In this document: in pieces, positions 35,095 through 45,823 of the stretch
Layout of the letters: every line of letters begins with the position of its first letter
Position numbering within the stretch: position 1 is the stretch's first letter
From: Huntiella abstrusa
Taxonomy: Eukaryota > Ascomycota > Sordariomycetes > Microascales > Ceratocystidaceae
NCBI GenBank assembly: GCA_025685495.1
Contig: JAJNMT010000034.1
Location: 248,001-312,000 of the forward strand
DNA length: 64,000 bases
Direction of reading: 5' to 3'
The notes under the pieces: generated by a model
What the model saw: the letters and a program-made list of their open reading frames with translations, nothing else
Database searches by the model: none
Told to the model about the DNA's origin: nothing
Position numbers and translations under genes: made by a program

Positions 35095-36267
35095 ATGAAT
35101 TCCCTCGGCCAGCTTACCGGTCGCCTTGTCCACAAAGCACCCACTTTTACCTCATTCGGCTCCGTTATCCATCATCAACGGTATTCCGCTTTTACTCATT
35201 TACCTCATTATTTACGTCTTACCGTCCAGAAACCGTTATTTCCAACATCTCGTCATTATTCATCCGGGCTACCCACTCACCCACCAACTCTCACGCCCCG
35301 TCCCCGCCACTCATCCCAACGCACCTCCCAAACCTCCCCCCTCACAACCACCACAATGTCCGCATCCCTCGTCGAAAGCGCCAAGAAAGCCGCCGCCTAC
35401 CAAGCCGTCGCCGACCACCTAGACCCCGACTTCCACTACATCGGCATCGGCAGCGGCAGCACCGTCGTGTACGTCGTCGAGGCCATTAAATCCCGCGGTC
35501 CCAAATTCACCCAGAACATGGTCTTCGTCCCCACCGGCAGCCAATCCAAGGGTCTCATTCGCGATGCCGGTCTCGCTGTCTGCCAGCTTCCCGAGCGGCC
35601 CACCGGCCCCGATGGTCGGCCCGTTCACCTGGACGTTTGCTTCGACGGCGCCGACGAAGTCGACCAGGAGTTGAACCTCATCAAGGGTGGCGGTGCCTGC
35701 TTGCTCCAGGAAAAGGGTGTTGCCATTCGCTCAAACAAGTTTGTTGTCGTTGCCGGTAAGTCGTAGAATCCACTTTGACATGTGAATGTGAATACCGTAT
35801 TAGGGTTACACGGCTGCTAACCCCTCCACCAAATAGACTACCGCAAAATCTCTCCTAGACTCTGCACTGTATGGAAGGCCGGAATTCCCATTGAAGTTGA
35901 TCCCTTCTTTGCCGTTGATATTATCGAAGATTTGAAGGCCATGGGTGCCCGTAACCCAAAAATCCGGTCGGGTCTTCCTTCCAAGGCTGGCGAGTGTGTC
36001 ACTGACAACGGTAACTGGATTATCGACGCTCCTTTTGACCCTTTGTCGTTGCCTATCGATGGTAAGACTTCGGATGCGTCTTTGGGTCTCTGGGAAGTTA
36101 ACGACCTGGCGGCTGCGTTGAAGGCTCTTGAGGGTGTGATTGAGATTGGTATCTTCCACGGCTTGAATGGTGTACAGGCTGCTGCTCAAGGCAAGAGACG
36201 AGCTCAGAAGCCCATTGCTGCCTACTTTGGCATGAGCGATGGAAGTGTCAAGATTCAGAGAGCTTAG
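35095..36267 (+). CDS. RKI1: Ribose-5-phosphate isomerase A
   Basis: Exons 35095-35755 and 35837-36267 encode 363 residues from the first ATG, or 276 from ATG 35356. The 81-base intron has GTAAGT and a CTAAC branch point. The enzyme interconverts ribose-5-phosphate and ribulose-5-phosphate in the pentose phosphate pathway. Family marks are IGIGSGSTVVYVVEAI, the FDGADEVD motif (catalytic aspartates), and LIKGGGACLLQEK. The mature enzyme normally begins near LVESAKKAAAYQAV. The 87 residues before that contain no Asp or Glu at all and many Arg, His, Ser and Thr (with RHYSS), which looks like a mitochondrial presequence, so the gene may give mitochondrial and cytosolic forms by choice of start. 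The leader could also be untranslated. Confidence 0.92.
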
Positions 36268-37111
36268 AGAGCCTAGAAAATTCACACCATGTATATGTAA
36301 TAAATGTTTAGAGCGACAAAACTGTATCAAAATAAGTCGCATAGTACACAGTAGATTTGCACCACATTGCCATCTCTGTAGCACAGAAAAGTCGAGGGAT
36401 TATACCGAGTACACTCACAGTTACACAAACAAACAACAACAAAAGCTAAACAGAATATATGGCATATATTTAAACAAGAGCATTACCGCCGCCAATAGAG
36501 AACAAATTAAAAGACAATAGCGCATCAACGTTGCAAGTAAAAGGGGAACGACAAGGGCAATATGCACCGATAACGGAAACCAGAGCACAAATCAACAACA
36601 ACCAGAGCGAGGACATAACGGGGCGTGAAGAAGATGCAGTACAAAGGGGCAAGGTAAAGGAGAAAAAGGAATATCGGAGAAGGCAAAGAAAAGCTCGGCG
36701 CATACATCTAAACAGTACAATACCAAGGCCATAGAGGAAAAAAAAGGGATGACCCGGTGAGATATCCCACCACAAGAAACTAGTGACAACTGGTTTGCGG
36801 TGTGATAGTGGTGCGCAGACAATACAGAGCATCAAAGTCAGGAAAGGAACACTACCTGGCCATGCATCGACTTGAGGCCACCCAGAAAACAAGTCTTACT
36901 ACAGAGTTGCCCAATTCAACTGTTCCGTCGTTGTATGGCGACGCAGGAGTCTCCTGACTGATGCACTAGTGTCTTTGCAAAAGGCGGAGGGGAAGGACCC
37001 AGATGTCATCTGAAGTGTCCATTTCGGGAGACTGCAGGCGAGAACCAGGCCGTTTTGGGGAGAGGATTGATTTGCAAAAGCAAAAAAAAAAGAGATACAA
37101 GGGCTGGAAGC
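36268..37111. other. Convergent 3' region RKI1/YPT6
   Basis: An 844-base region between facing genes. It is purine-rich on the plus strand around 36540-36740. No gene is recognised. Confidence 0.5.
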
Positions 37112-38685
37112 TTAGCATGCGCAACCTTCCTGAGCAGCAGGAGCAGTGTTGGTGTTGACGTCAATCACTGTAGAGTGGGGGAGAGAGTGAGATCACATGT
37201 TAGCGTTGGATGTACGGCGGGAGCTACCCGATCAAGTTCAGATGTAAGTGGAGCCAGGGATACGCAACTCAAGGTCAATAAACCCCATGCCGTGCATGCC
37301 CGGCATACCAAAAAACCGTGAAACATGATCGAGAAGACAAAAGAAAAGAACGAAAAACTTACTTTGGCTGGTGGCCTGGCCCGAAGCGTCGTCCATGCCG
37401 GGAAGAGCCTGCGCTATCCGCTTAAACAGAGTCTTCACGTTGTGGCCAGCCTTGGCACTGGTTTCCATAAAGATCAAATCGTGCGCCTTGGCCTCGGCTT
37501 CACCCTGCTGGGTAGTGACCTCACGCTTCTCGCTCAAATCGGTCTTGTTGCCGACAAGCACAATAATGACGTCGTTGCCACGCTCAGCACGCACATCGTC
37601 AATCCACTTCTTGGTGTTTTGGAAAGACTTCTGGTCTGGTTGTAAGAAACACAGGGTTTCGTTGTTAGTGGATCGTTCATTCAGGGATAAAGGGGAACCC
37701 CGGTCTCTATATGCAAGATTCTAGTTTTGGTTGGATCCAACGCATGATGCAGTTTTTTTTCCTTTTGGGCAGCTGTGAGCCTTCACCGCAACATTGTATG
37801 TGGTTGCCGCGGGCCACGTTTCTCAGCTACCCAAAGTAAAAATGGCGATCCATACATCTAGCCGGTAGCGAGGACGCTCGCATGTCGATTTGAAAGCTTC
37901 ATCTTTACTTTTGCCCTCGTAAACCAGCCAGACAATCAAGTGAGCCAGGGGTATACAAGACCATATTCCGGAGCAGGGTCGGAATAGCTCAGGGCACAGA
38001 CAAAGTCTGAACGGACCAGCAAAATCGAGCAAGGGGAGACGATGATAGAGGAGGGGTCGTGACAAATGAGGGGCAGCGTGATGACTTACTGGTAACATCG
38101 TAGACGACTACGGCAACGCTGGAATCACGGATGTAAGAGGGGATCAAACTGCGGAAACGCTCCTGACCGGCAGTATCCCACAGCTGCAGACGCACAGTTC
38201 TGTCTTCGAGATACATAGTCTGTGGGTAAGAAAAGCGAGCGAATGGTTAGTTGTCAAGAGCTCTGCCATGTGATTGCGTGCTTCTGAAGCGAAGGAGAAC
38301 TTGCTTTGGAGAGGAAATCAATACCAATAGTGGCCTGGTAGGTGTTGTCAAACGAGTCATACATGAACCGAGTGATCAAAGATGTCTTGCCAACTATGTC
38401 GAGATCCCATATGTCAGTCATCCCGAGGATATCGAGTATTCGAAGAGAGCGGAAGGTCGAAGTAACCGGAGCCGGAACACCGGCTACGTGGCGTGCCGCA
38501 ACTAAATCGTAAACATACCACTTTGTTCACCCAAGAAGACCAGCCTGTTAAACAAGAAAAAGCACACATGGTTAGTTTTACTGTCCACCAAAAGAAGCTC
38601 GTCGCAAACAACTAAACTCGAAAATGACGTACTTGAACTTCTTGAGAGGGGTGTTGTACGACCCGCTAGTACCGGCGGAAGCCAT
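37112..38685 (-). CDS. YPT6: Rab6-family GTPase (Ypt6/Ryh1)
   Basis: Six exons on the minus strand: 38685-38633, 38544-38519, 38393-38305, 38219-38090, 37635-37363 and 37167-37112, giving 208 residues. The assembled protein reads [18 protein letters not shown], then the P-loop GEQSVGKTS, effector loop [27 protein letters not shown] and ETSAKAG, and ends CAC, the double-geranylgeranylation signal. Rab6 directs endosome-to-Golgi and intra-Golgi traffic. Exon 2 is only 26 bases. The third intron (38220-38304) has a GC donor (AAA/GCAAGT) and CACAG acceptor. CTG codons at conserved Leu positions (KLVFLG, VRLQLWD) show standard decoding. Introns are 195, 454, 85, 125 and 88 bases from 3' to 5'. Confidence 0.94.
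38220..38304 (-). other. GC-AG intron in YPT6
   Basis: The donor reads GCAAGT instead of GTAAGT, and the acceptor is CACAG. The reading frame across the junction (FLSK joined to TMYLEDR) matches Rab6 proteins exactly, and continuing without splicing leaves the family sequence, so the GC donor is well supported. Confidence 0.85.
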
Positions 38686-39513
38686 TGTGAAGGATTAATA
38701 GAGATGTCTCGGTGGTAAAGAAGACGGATAAAAGGCGAAACACAGAAACAATGGCGATATTGATTCTGAAGATTACAAGACAAGAAGCTCTGGGAACGGC
38801 TAAAACTCCTTGGGACAAACTAAATGGTGGGGTAGCGGGAGAAACCGTCCTTGTAAAAAGGTGCAAGGCAGGATGGAAACCAGAAAGAAGGAATTATCAA
38901 CGGTACAAAGATTAAGCTCTATAATCCAAGGAGCAAATGTGAAGAGAGAAGAAAACTGCACAAACAGACAATGTCACGAAGGAGTCAGATATATCGACAA
39001 GAAGTCTATTATGGACGGTGGTGCAGCAAGAGGTTCAAGTCAGTATAAAGGCAAAAAGGGATGATCAGGCTGTTATAGCATTGGTCAGTTGCCATAGTGG
39101 CCAGAAGGAGCACTAGACCTACTAATGCTTCCTTTGTTACCGTGGAAGCCGCACTGAATTACATGTGAACCCTTTCCGCTTATGTACGAGCAAAGTGTTA
39201 TTCCTTCTAGTTTTGTATTAGGTGTGCGACAGACCGACAGTTCCTGTTCCGTCGGAGGGGCCTTCGGGGGAACACCAGGGTTATATCAAAGCATCAAGGG
39301 TTACAACAGTCACATAATCACGTGTATAAATGTCTTATCTTATCTAACGTGGGGCAAATTCTGATTCTGGATTTTTTTCGAAATCGCTTAGTGTCGCTGG
39401 TTGGGTGCCATGTTGAAGATTGCGGTTAGCGAATTTAACGGCAGTACATCTTCCGAAACAGCCGGACATTCATTTTTCACAACTTCCGCAAGAAACATTT
39501 GCTCTTGCTCACC
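38686..39513. other. Divergent promoter region YPT6/NOP53
   Basis: An 828-base region between two divergent start codons. A CACGTG E-box lies at 39319-39324, about 190 bases before the NOP53 ATG. No gene is recognised. Confidence 0.5.
39319..39324 (+). promoter_or_regulatory. CACGTG E-box upstream of NOP53
   Basis: A palindromic CACGTG in the context AATCACGTGTAT, a Cbf1- or bHLH-type binding site, 190 bases before the start codon of the ribosome biogenesis gene NOP53. Occupancy is unknown. Confidence 0.35.
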
Positions 39514-40913
39514 ATGCCTGTCATCCAGGACCGTTCTACCAATGTGACCGCTCCGGCGCAGCACAAGCAGTCTTCAAGAAAGGGCAAGAAGGCCTGGAGA
39601 AAGAACGTCGATGTGACTGAGATCGAGGCTGGCCTTGAAGAGCGCAACGAGCAGATTATTCAGGGGTGAGTATAAGGCGATATATGCATTACTTTTGGAC
39701 TCAATTTAACCATTTTCTCCCTTGTTCCAGTGGTGTCCTCGCCGAGAAGGAATCTGCCGATCTCTTCGATATCGATGTCAAGGGCGACTCCAAGGCCAAG
39801 GCCTCCGTTCCCACCCGCCTCCGTACTCTTAAGGTCGATGAAGTCATCAACTCGCGCTCTGCCGTTCCAGGTGTCGACTCCCGCAAGCGCCCCGCCAGCA
39901 AGCTCTCTTCTCACTTTTCCATCAAACCTGTTCGCTCCGACTGGGTGACCCACAAGGAGCTCCACCGTCTGCGCCGTGTCGCTGATGGTGAGCACACTCA
40001 TGTTGAGGTCAATGATGCCACTTTTGACATGTGGGACGAGCCCACTGGCCCTGTAGCCAAGAAGACCAAGTTGAATATTCCCGAAAGCGAAAACTTCATC
40101 ACTGAGGTCCCCCGCGCCAAGGTCCCCGTCACTATGCGCGAGGCCCCTATCTCTCTCGCCGCCAACGGAAAGGCTATTCCTGCTGTCAAGAAACCTACCG
40201 GCGGTTTCTCTTACAACCCTTCGTTCCCCGAGTACTCGGAGCGTCTGGACAAGGAGAGCGCCAAGGCCATCACTGCCGAAGAGAAGCGCCTTATCGAGCT
40301 TGAAGCTGACCGTCAGCGCGCTGAGGCTTCTGTCCGTTCTGCCGCCGAGGCTGAAGCTGCGGAGGCTAGACTGGAAATGTCAGAATGGGAGGAGGACTCC
40401 GCATGGGAGGGTATTGAGAGCGGTGTCGAAGACAACTCCAAGTCATCCAAGCGGCCACAGCGCAAGACTCAGGCTCAAAGAAACAAGATTGAGCGTCGCA
40501 AGGAGGCCGAGCGCAAGGCAACCCACGAGCGCATGATGAAGCGCAAACAAGAGCAGCTCTACCAACTCAAGAAGCTTAAGAAGGAGGTCATCGCCCGCGA
40601 AGAGGAGCTCGCACAAAAGGCCGCTGACGCCGCCGCCGCCGAGGAGACCAGTGCCAGTGAGGGTGACGACCAAGAGCTTCGCCGCAAGGCCATCACCAAG
40701 ACGCCCATTCTCGAGCCTGAGCTGGAGTTGGTTCTGCCAGAAGAACTCAAGGACTCTCTGCGGGCATTGAAGCCCGAGGGTAACCTTCTCAAGGACCGTT
40801 ACCGGAATCTGTTGGTGCGTGGTCGTGTTGATGCCCGTAAGCGTATTCCCTTCAAGAAGCAGAACAAGGGCAAGCTCACCGAGAAGTGGACCTACAAGGA
40901 TTTCAAGATCTAA
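39514..40913 (+). CDS. NOP53: Ribosome biogenesis protein Nop53
   Basis: Exons 39514-39665 and 39731-40913 encode 444 residues; the intron is 65 bases. The start has the family motif SSRKGKKAWRKNVDVTEIE, followed by LAEKESADLFDIDVKGD, a long acidic and Lys/Glu coiled-coil region (QRNKIERRKEAERKATHERM and KKLKKEVIAREEELAQK), and the conserved C-terminal basic box (LLKDRYRNLLVRGRVDARKR, then EKWTYKDFKI). Nop53 recruits the exosome-associated helicase Mtr4 for maturation of 5.8S rRNA and the 60S subunit in the nucleolus. The first exon supplies the highly conserved N terminus, so the ATG is secure. Confidence 0.93.
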
Positions 40914-41391
40914 AGAGGGTTCCTATGTATTGGTGGGGTTCATTGGCGTACTTGTGGGTTATAAGCGTTTCTGTTTCAACGACCATGTTTATCTTGTTAC
41001 CGGGACTCCTTTTGTTTGTTCTTGCTTTCCTTTGACGACTTTGTATTGGTACTTGTCGATGGCTTTCTTTCTTGTTATATGGAGTTTGGGTTCTTTCAAA
41101 AACAGGCATTGGGCGTATATTCAACGTAATTTGAACTTATTTTCACATGAACTTGGAGCTGATTATTTTTGATGTTGTTGACAAATTATCATGTCATATC
41201 TATTGGAGTCGCAGCTTACAGCGTACATGCGACTAGATGTTGGTACACAAGAAAACAACCCTGACGGTTTTCTAAAGACAGAATGACAAAGGAAAAACAT
41301 GGCATGAGAGAGGAAAAACATCAAGGCATGGGAATATAAACAATACAAAAGGAAAACAAGACGCCAAAAAATCAAACATCAAAACAGGCTT
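40914..41391. other. Convergent 3' region NOP53/NDE
   Basis: A 478-base region between two facing stop codons with no recognisable gene; it should contain both polyadenylation regions. Confidence 0.5.
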
Positions 41392-43554
41392 TTAGTTGAA
41401 ACTGACGAGATCTGTACAAAACGGGTTAGTTGCTATTCTCTTAGTTACACGAGCGACTTCAAATGACGTCACACTAAAGGATAGAAAAAGGCACTTACCA
41501 CGACCGAATAACGTTCTCTTGGCCCAATCCATGGCCATCAAAATACGTGTCCGCAGAGTTACACTCTGGGCAAAGTACGCACTACGCCAGGCGTAGACAG
41601 CCCAAAGACCACCGGTGAAACTCCAGCCGGGACGACCAAGGTCGAAAACTGCAGAGTTTCCAACATACGCCAAACTTCCCAGATGGTTGTACTCGAAGGC
41701 CTTGTACACAGCGCTGTCCAAGTCACCCTCGAGAATGTCGTTGGCGCGGAAGCTATCGGCGGAACGAGCAAGACGGTTGAGCTTGCGAGCGAGATATTGA
41801 CCTTGCTGGTTAGCACGCTGGGCAGTGGCAGGCAACGAAGTGAGTTTAGAATCAATCTCTCTGAGAAGGGCCTGCATCTCGCCAAAGTCGAGAGTACCAG
41901 ACTGGTCCTGGTCGAACTCGTGGAAAAGGCGGTCCAGACGCTTCAGGTGCACAGTAGCTTGGGGGAAGCGCTTGCGCACATCATTGGCAACATTGCGCCA
42001 GTCGTTGAAAGTGAGTTGCACGGTTTCGGGGTTGATACCCTTGCGCTCAGCAAGACCCCAAAGGTACGACATGATATGTTCGGCCACATTGTTTTGGACA
42101 GTGCTGCAGTCACCAATGGCATAAACATCACCAAGGGGAGTACCGTTCACCCGGAGATGGCAGTCGGTCTCCAGAGCGTGGATGTTCTTCTGGGCCTTAC
42201 CCAAGCTAGCAGCAATGCGCTTGCAGAAATCACTCTGCGACACACCAGTCGACCACAGGCAGAATCCCATAGGAATCTCCTTCTCCACCGTGTTTCCATC
42301 CTTGTCCCGCTGGGTAAACAGAATGCGGTCGTCGAAGACACGCTTGACGCGAGCGCTGGTCATAACATTCACTTGATCGCGAGCAAAGCGTTCCTCGGCG
42401 TACCGGGAGACTGTTTCATCGTAGGTGTTGAGAATGTGGCTACGACTTTGGATCAGATGCACGGAAATCTCGTTACGAAGAAGCTTGGGGAAGCTGCGTG
42501 ACAAATCCTCGTTGAGTAAATCAAAAAGCTCCGCAGCGAATTCAACACCAGTAGGACCACCACCGCTGATAACGAAAGATAGGAGTCTTCTGCGCTCTTC
42601 ATCACTAGTGGTAGGCAGGCAAGAAAGCTCCAGATTCTGTAAAATGCGGTTACGGATACGGCGGGCGTCGTTAACATCCTTGAGGAAGTAGGCATGTTCC
42701 AAGCCCTCAACACCATGGGGGTTGGTAACAGAGCCGACAGCAATCACCAGCTTGTCATAAGGAACGTAGAATGAGACCTTTTCCCCATTAGGGCCGGGCT
42801 GAGATACTTCTACCAGCTTGTGGGTGAAGTCGACATCATCGGCTGAAGCGCGGATGTAGTGACCATGAATACGGGTCAAAAGACGGCGAATCGACTCGAC
42901 AAGGGAGCGCACTTCCAGAGTACCGACAGTGGCAGAGGGAAGCATGGGCGTGAACAAGAAGTAGTTGCGGGGTGAAACAACAGTGACATGGTAGTCCTCG
43001 GGGTTGATCTCCTTGAGAATAGCGACACTACCCCAACCACTACCCAGGATAACAAGATGCGGCTTGTCCTTGTGACGGCGGTTTTCTTCGCATTGGTCGT
43101 CGTCAATCAAGACATCAGCAATTGGCAGGTTTTTTGGGCCGCCGCGGCGAGGGTTGAGTGCCAGTTCGGAAACGTTGATATCGCAGGGCTTCTCAACCTC
43201 ACTGTAAGTCCAGGCGTCATAGAGGAAGAATCCCACCACACCGATACTCAGGACGACCACCGTGCCACCGAGAGCAGCAGCACTAGTATGCGCAATCTTG
43301 AGAAGACGGGATACCTTCTTCTTTTTTGGCGATGGTTCCGAGATTGGGGCGGCTTCGGTAGAGGCTAATCTGATTTGGCCAGCGGTGCGCATGTTAGCCA
43401 GAGAGTTCAATGCCGAGGTGGAGGTACGGCCGGCGCCGAGGCGATGTGAGAGTAGCAGCTGTGCAGATGGCAGACCCCGGGAAAGGCTTGGCACGCGGCC
43501 ACCTTGGAGGCGCATAGCGCTGGATATTTGACGCCGAGCCGAAGAAGAAATCAT
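41392..43554 (-). CDS. NDE1: External alternative NAD(P)H dehydrogenase with EF-hand
   Basis: Exons 43554-41499 and 41411-41392 encode 691 residues. The protein is a type II NAD(P)H:ubiquinone oxidoreductase of the mitochondrial inner membrane. In order: an Arg/Ser-rich presequence (MISSSARRQISSAMRLQGG), a hydrophobic segment around residue 100 (TVVVLSIGVVGFFLYDAW), the first dinucleotide site LVILGSGWGSVA, the second VISGGGPTGVEFAAEL, an FCLWSTGV/YAIGDCSTV block, an inserted EF-hand (HEFDQDQSGTLDFGEMQ) near residue 520, and the C-terminal SYLWG/GGLWAVYAWRSAYF membrane-binding part. The EF-hand makes it the calcium-binding, externally facing type known from Neurospora NDE1. The last exon is 20 bases and ends DLVSFN. 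The 87-base final intron is stop-free in frame, so retention would add 29 residues. Confidence 0.94.
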   Translation of the reverse strand: MISSSARRQISSAMRLQGGRVPSLSRGLPSAQLLLSHRLGAGRTSTSALNSLANMRTAGQIRLASTEAAPISEPSPKKKKVSRLLKIAHTSAAALGGTVVVLSIGVVGFFLYDAWTYSEVEKPCDINVSELALNPRRGGPKNLPIADVLIDDDQCEENRRHKDKPHLVILGSGWGSVAILKEINPEDYHVTVVSPRNYFLFTPMLPSATVGTLEVRSLVESIRRLLTRIHGHYIRASADDVDFTHKLVEVSQPGPNGEKVSFYVPYDKLVIAVGSVTNPHGVEGLEHAYFLKDVNDARRIRNRILQNLELSCLPTTSDEERRRLLSFVISGGGPTGVEFAAELFDLLNEDLSRSFPKLLRNEISVHLIQSRSHILNTYDETVSRYAEERFARDQVNVMTSARVKRVFDDRILFTQRDKDGNTVEKEIPMGFCLWSTGVSQSDFCKRIAASLGKAQKNIHALETDCHLRVNGTPLGDVYAIGDCSTVQNNVAEHIMSYLWGLAERKGINPETVQLTFNDWRNVANDVRKRFPQATVHLKRLDRLFHEFDQDQSGTLDFGEMQALLREIDSKLTSLPATAQRANQQGQYLARKLNRLARSADSFRANDILEGDLDSAVYKAFEYNHLGSLAYVGNSAVFDLGRPGWSFTGGLWAVYAWRSAYFAQSVTLRTRILMAMDWAKRTLFGRGKCLFLSFSVTSFEVARVTKRIATNPFCTDLVSFN

Positions 43555-45823
43555 CTTGTTCGGCCAATGTTATATAGGGATTAAGAAGCGGTCCGAGACG
43601 GTATTTGAGGGTTTTTCGAGAAAGTCGTTCATAAAAATGTATGTAGATGTATATAAGTCTAGGCGGTCAATGGCCAAAGGGTGTAAGTGACCCGCCAAGA
43701 AACTTTAAACAGAAATGATTGTAACAATAAAGTCGCTGCAACGTCTTGCGCAGAAATCCGATCCAAGCAAAGATGGATTAAAATAACGAGAATAATGTAG
43801 ACTATACGAGTTCGCCGAAAACAGAAGAGAACAAAGACAAAGAAGAATAGACCACTACCAAAGACAGAGAGAAAATATCACCAACTTAAAGACGGAAAAA
43901 TGCTTGTTCGGAAGTGGAAGGAGACGGGGCACTTAGAAGGAATCAACAACTGGAGCAAACTAACAAGGAAGTTGCGGAGCACCTGCTTTAGTTTTTTTCT
44001 CGGGGAGGAAAGAACCGATAAGATCGCGGACAAGACAAGTGGCAGCTAAGCGCTAACGACGGATTCTTAAAGACTGGAACCTATTAAACTAACTGATTCA
44101 CAGGGTGATAATGCCAAAACCAAAGACAATCATGAATATCGGGCCGGTACGAGGAAGGAGGCGACGCATGCTTTTGTAAATACATAAATTTGCCAACGGC
44201 ACACGCTACATGGGGTCAGCCAGCAGTCTTGAGCGGGATTTACTGTAACCTGGTTGCCCAATTGGTGACCTAACACATATTGATGTACAGCTGAGGACCA
44301 GGTAACCTCCGACTATTGTCCTCGTGCCAATCGGGCTGTGACGCCGAGTTCAAAAAGAGGCTCTGTACGCTCTCATGCGCACTATACATCAAGTTCTGAA
44401 TTACCCGTCTCGGTGGACCAGTGGCAATTGGACCCTCCCTGCCTTGTCCTCGCCGCACAGAGCGCAAATGACATCAGCCTTCGCGGCTTATACAATTACT
44501 CAGTGTGAGAATTCAGTCTCACATGAGCGGCCATGTCCATGTTCCCCAGGAATTTCACCAGATACTCATAGACCAGTATATATTTACATATAGACCAGAT
44601 CGGATTCCAAGCCCCGTGATTCGTGAGCCTTCAAGATAGCTTATGTGCACTTAACTCGAATCATGTTAGTTGACAGTCAAAGCCATGTAGCAGGACAACA
44701 AGACAAAAAACTCTAGGATGAGCCTGGCACATGTCTACAGGGGAAAAAATAATACCGAGTCGACTATACACGCCCCCTCTTCCTAGCCACATTGTACGCA
44801 CGCCGGCCGAGCTTATGCTCCGCGTCCCGCTCGGTGATCGAGGTTTACGGTTTCTACTCGCATATGCTCGCTCGGAACATGGAATCTTCAATTGGTTCCT
44901 GGCGGAGAGGACGGGAATTCCACCATTATTACCGTAACTCCTACTGCATACCAATGTTTACACAAATACAATATGAATGTAAAGACATTTACATATGTAC
45001 ATACAGTACAATGTGTCAATCTATTGGGACTACAGATCTTGTGGCTCCTGCCTTCCATGACTTTTCTACTGCAATGACACCTCGTAGTTACACCTAGACT
45101 CGTTGTTTCGCATCCTATCGTACCCCAAGTCTACTTGTCAACTTAAACGCAACTACTCCAAAAATCCCGCTGGAACGGCCACCTTTTTTTCGCCAAAGCA
45201 ACGGTCTTGATTCTCCGAAAAAAGGTATTGCTGCCGCTTTGCGCCAATGCCGAGAATCTCCCATAGTCTTCCGCCGGTGCTTGAACCTTCCCTTCCTATC
45301 ATGTGGCTGCAAATCCTGGACGTAAAAACCCCACTTTTAAACCAAACCACAAAGCAATTGTGTTTTTCCGCCGGGTGGTTTCTATCATGGTGATGTAAGG
45401 GTTATAAAAGTCAATTGTTGTAGCAAAAAGTCTTGCTCGTGCAAGGTTTTTCATGAGTGGAGCGATTCTCCCCACTTACCATTCTGGGAAATTGACCACA
45501 TGTAAAAAATCATTGACACTTTGGTAACCCTAACACATCACATGTCATTTGCCACAATGATGTCATATTGAAAGACTTCCAAGTATACATACGTCATGAC
45601 TTTGACAGCAAGAATAGAACAACCTGACTGTTGCAAATTGCAAATGTAATAAACACAGATAATACCATAAATAACAAAACAAAAAACTAACACAATAAGA
45701 CGGCGTTATAATATCCAAGACGTATAATCAAGCCGCTTTAACCCAATACATCACTTCTATGTGATAAGAGAAACGCCATGCTAAAATCATAAAATCGTAT
45801 CCAATCTTTTCGCCATATTTTTC
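43555..45823. other. Gene-free region NDE-URK1
   Basis: About 2.3 kb with no recognisable gene. It holds the NDE promoter with a TATATA at 43650-43655 (about 95 bases upstream of the ATG), an AACCCTAA motif at 45526-45533, and a TACATATGTACATACAGTAC palindrome-rich stretch near 44990-45010. Confidence 0.5.
43650..43655 (-). promoter_or_regulatory. TATA box candidate of the NADH dehydrogenase gene
   Basis: TATATA read on the minus strand, 95 bases before the start codon at 43554. The spacing fits a fungal core promoter. Confidence 0.35.

Noticed and set aside
36470..36892. A 140-codon minus-strand hydrophobic frame between RKI1 and YPT6
   Set aside because: It arises from purine-rich plus-strand sequence (poly Phe/Leu/Ser when read in reverse) and has no family features.
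41683..42501. A 272-codon plus-strand frame opposite the NADH dehydrogenase gene
   Set aside because: It is a shadow of the conserved dehydrogenase coding strand.
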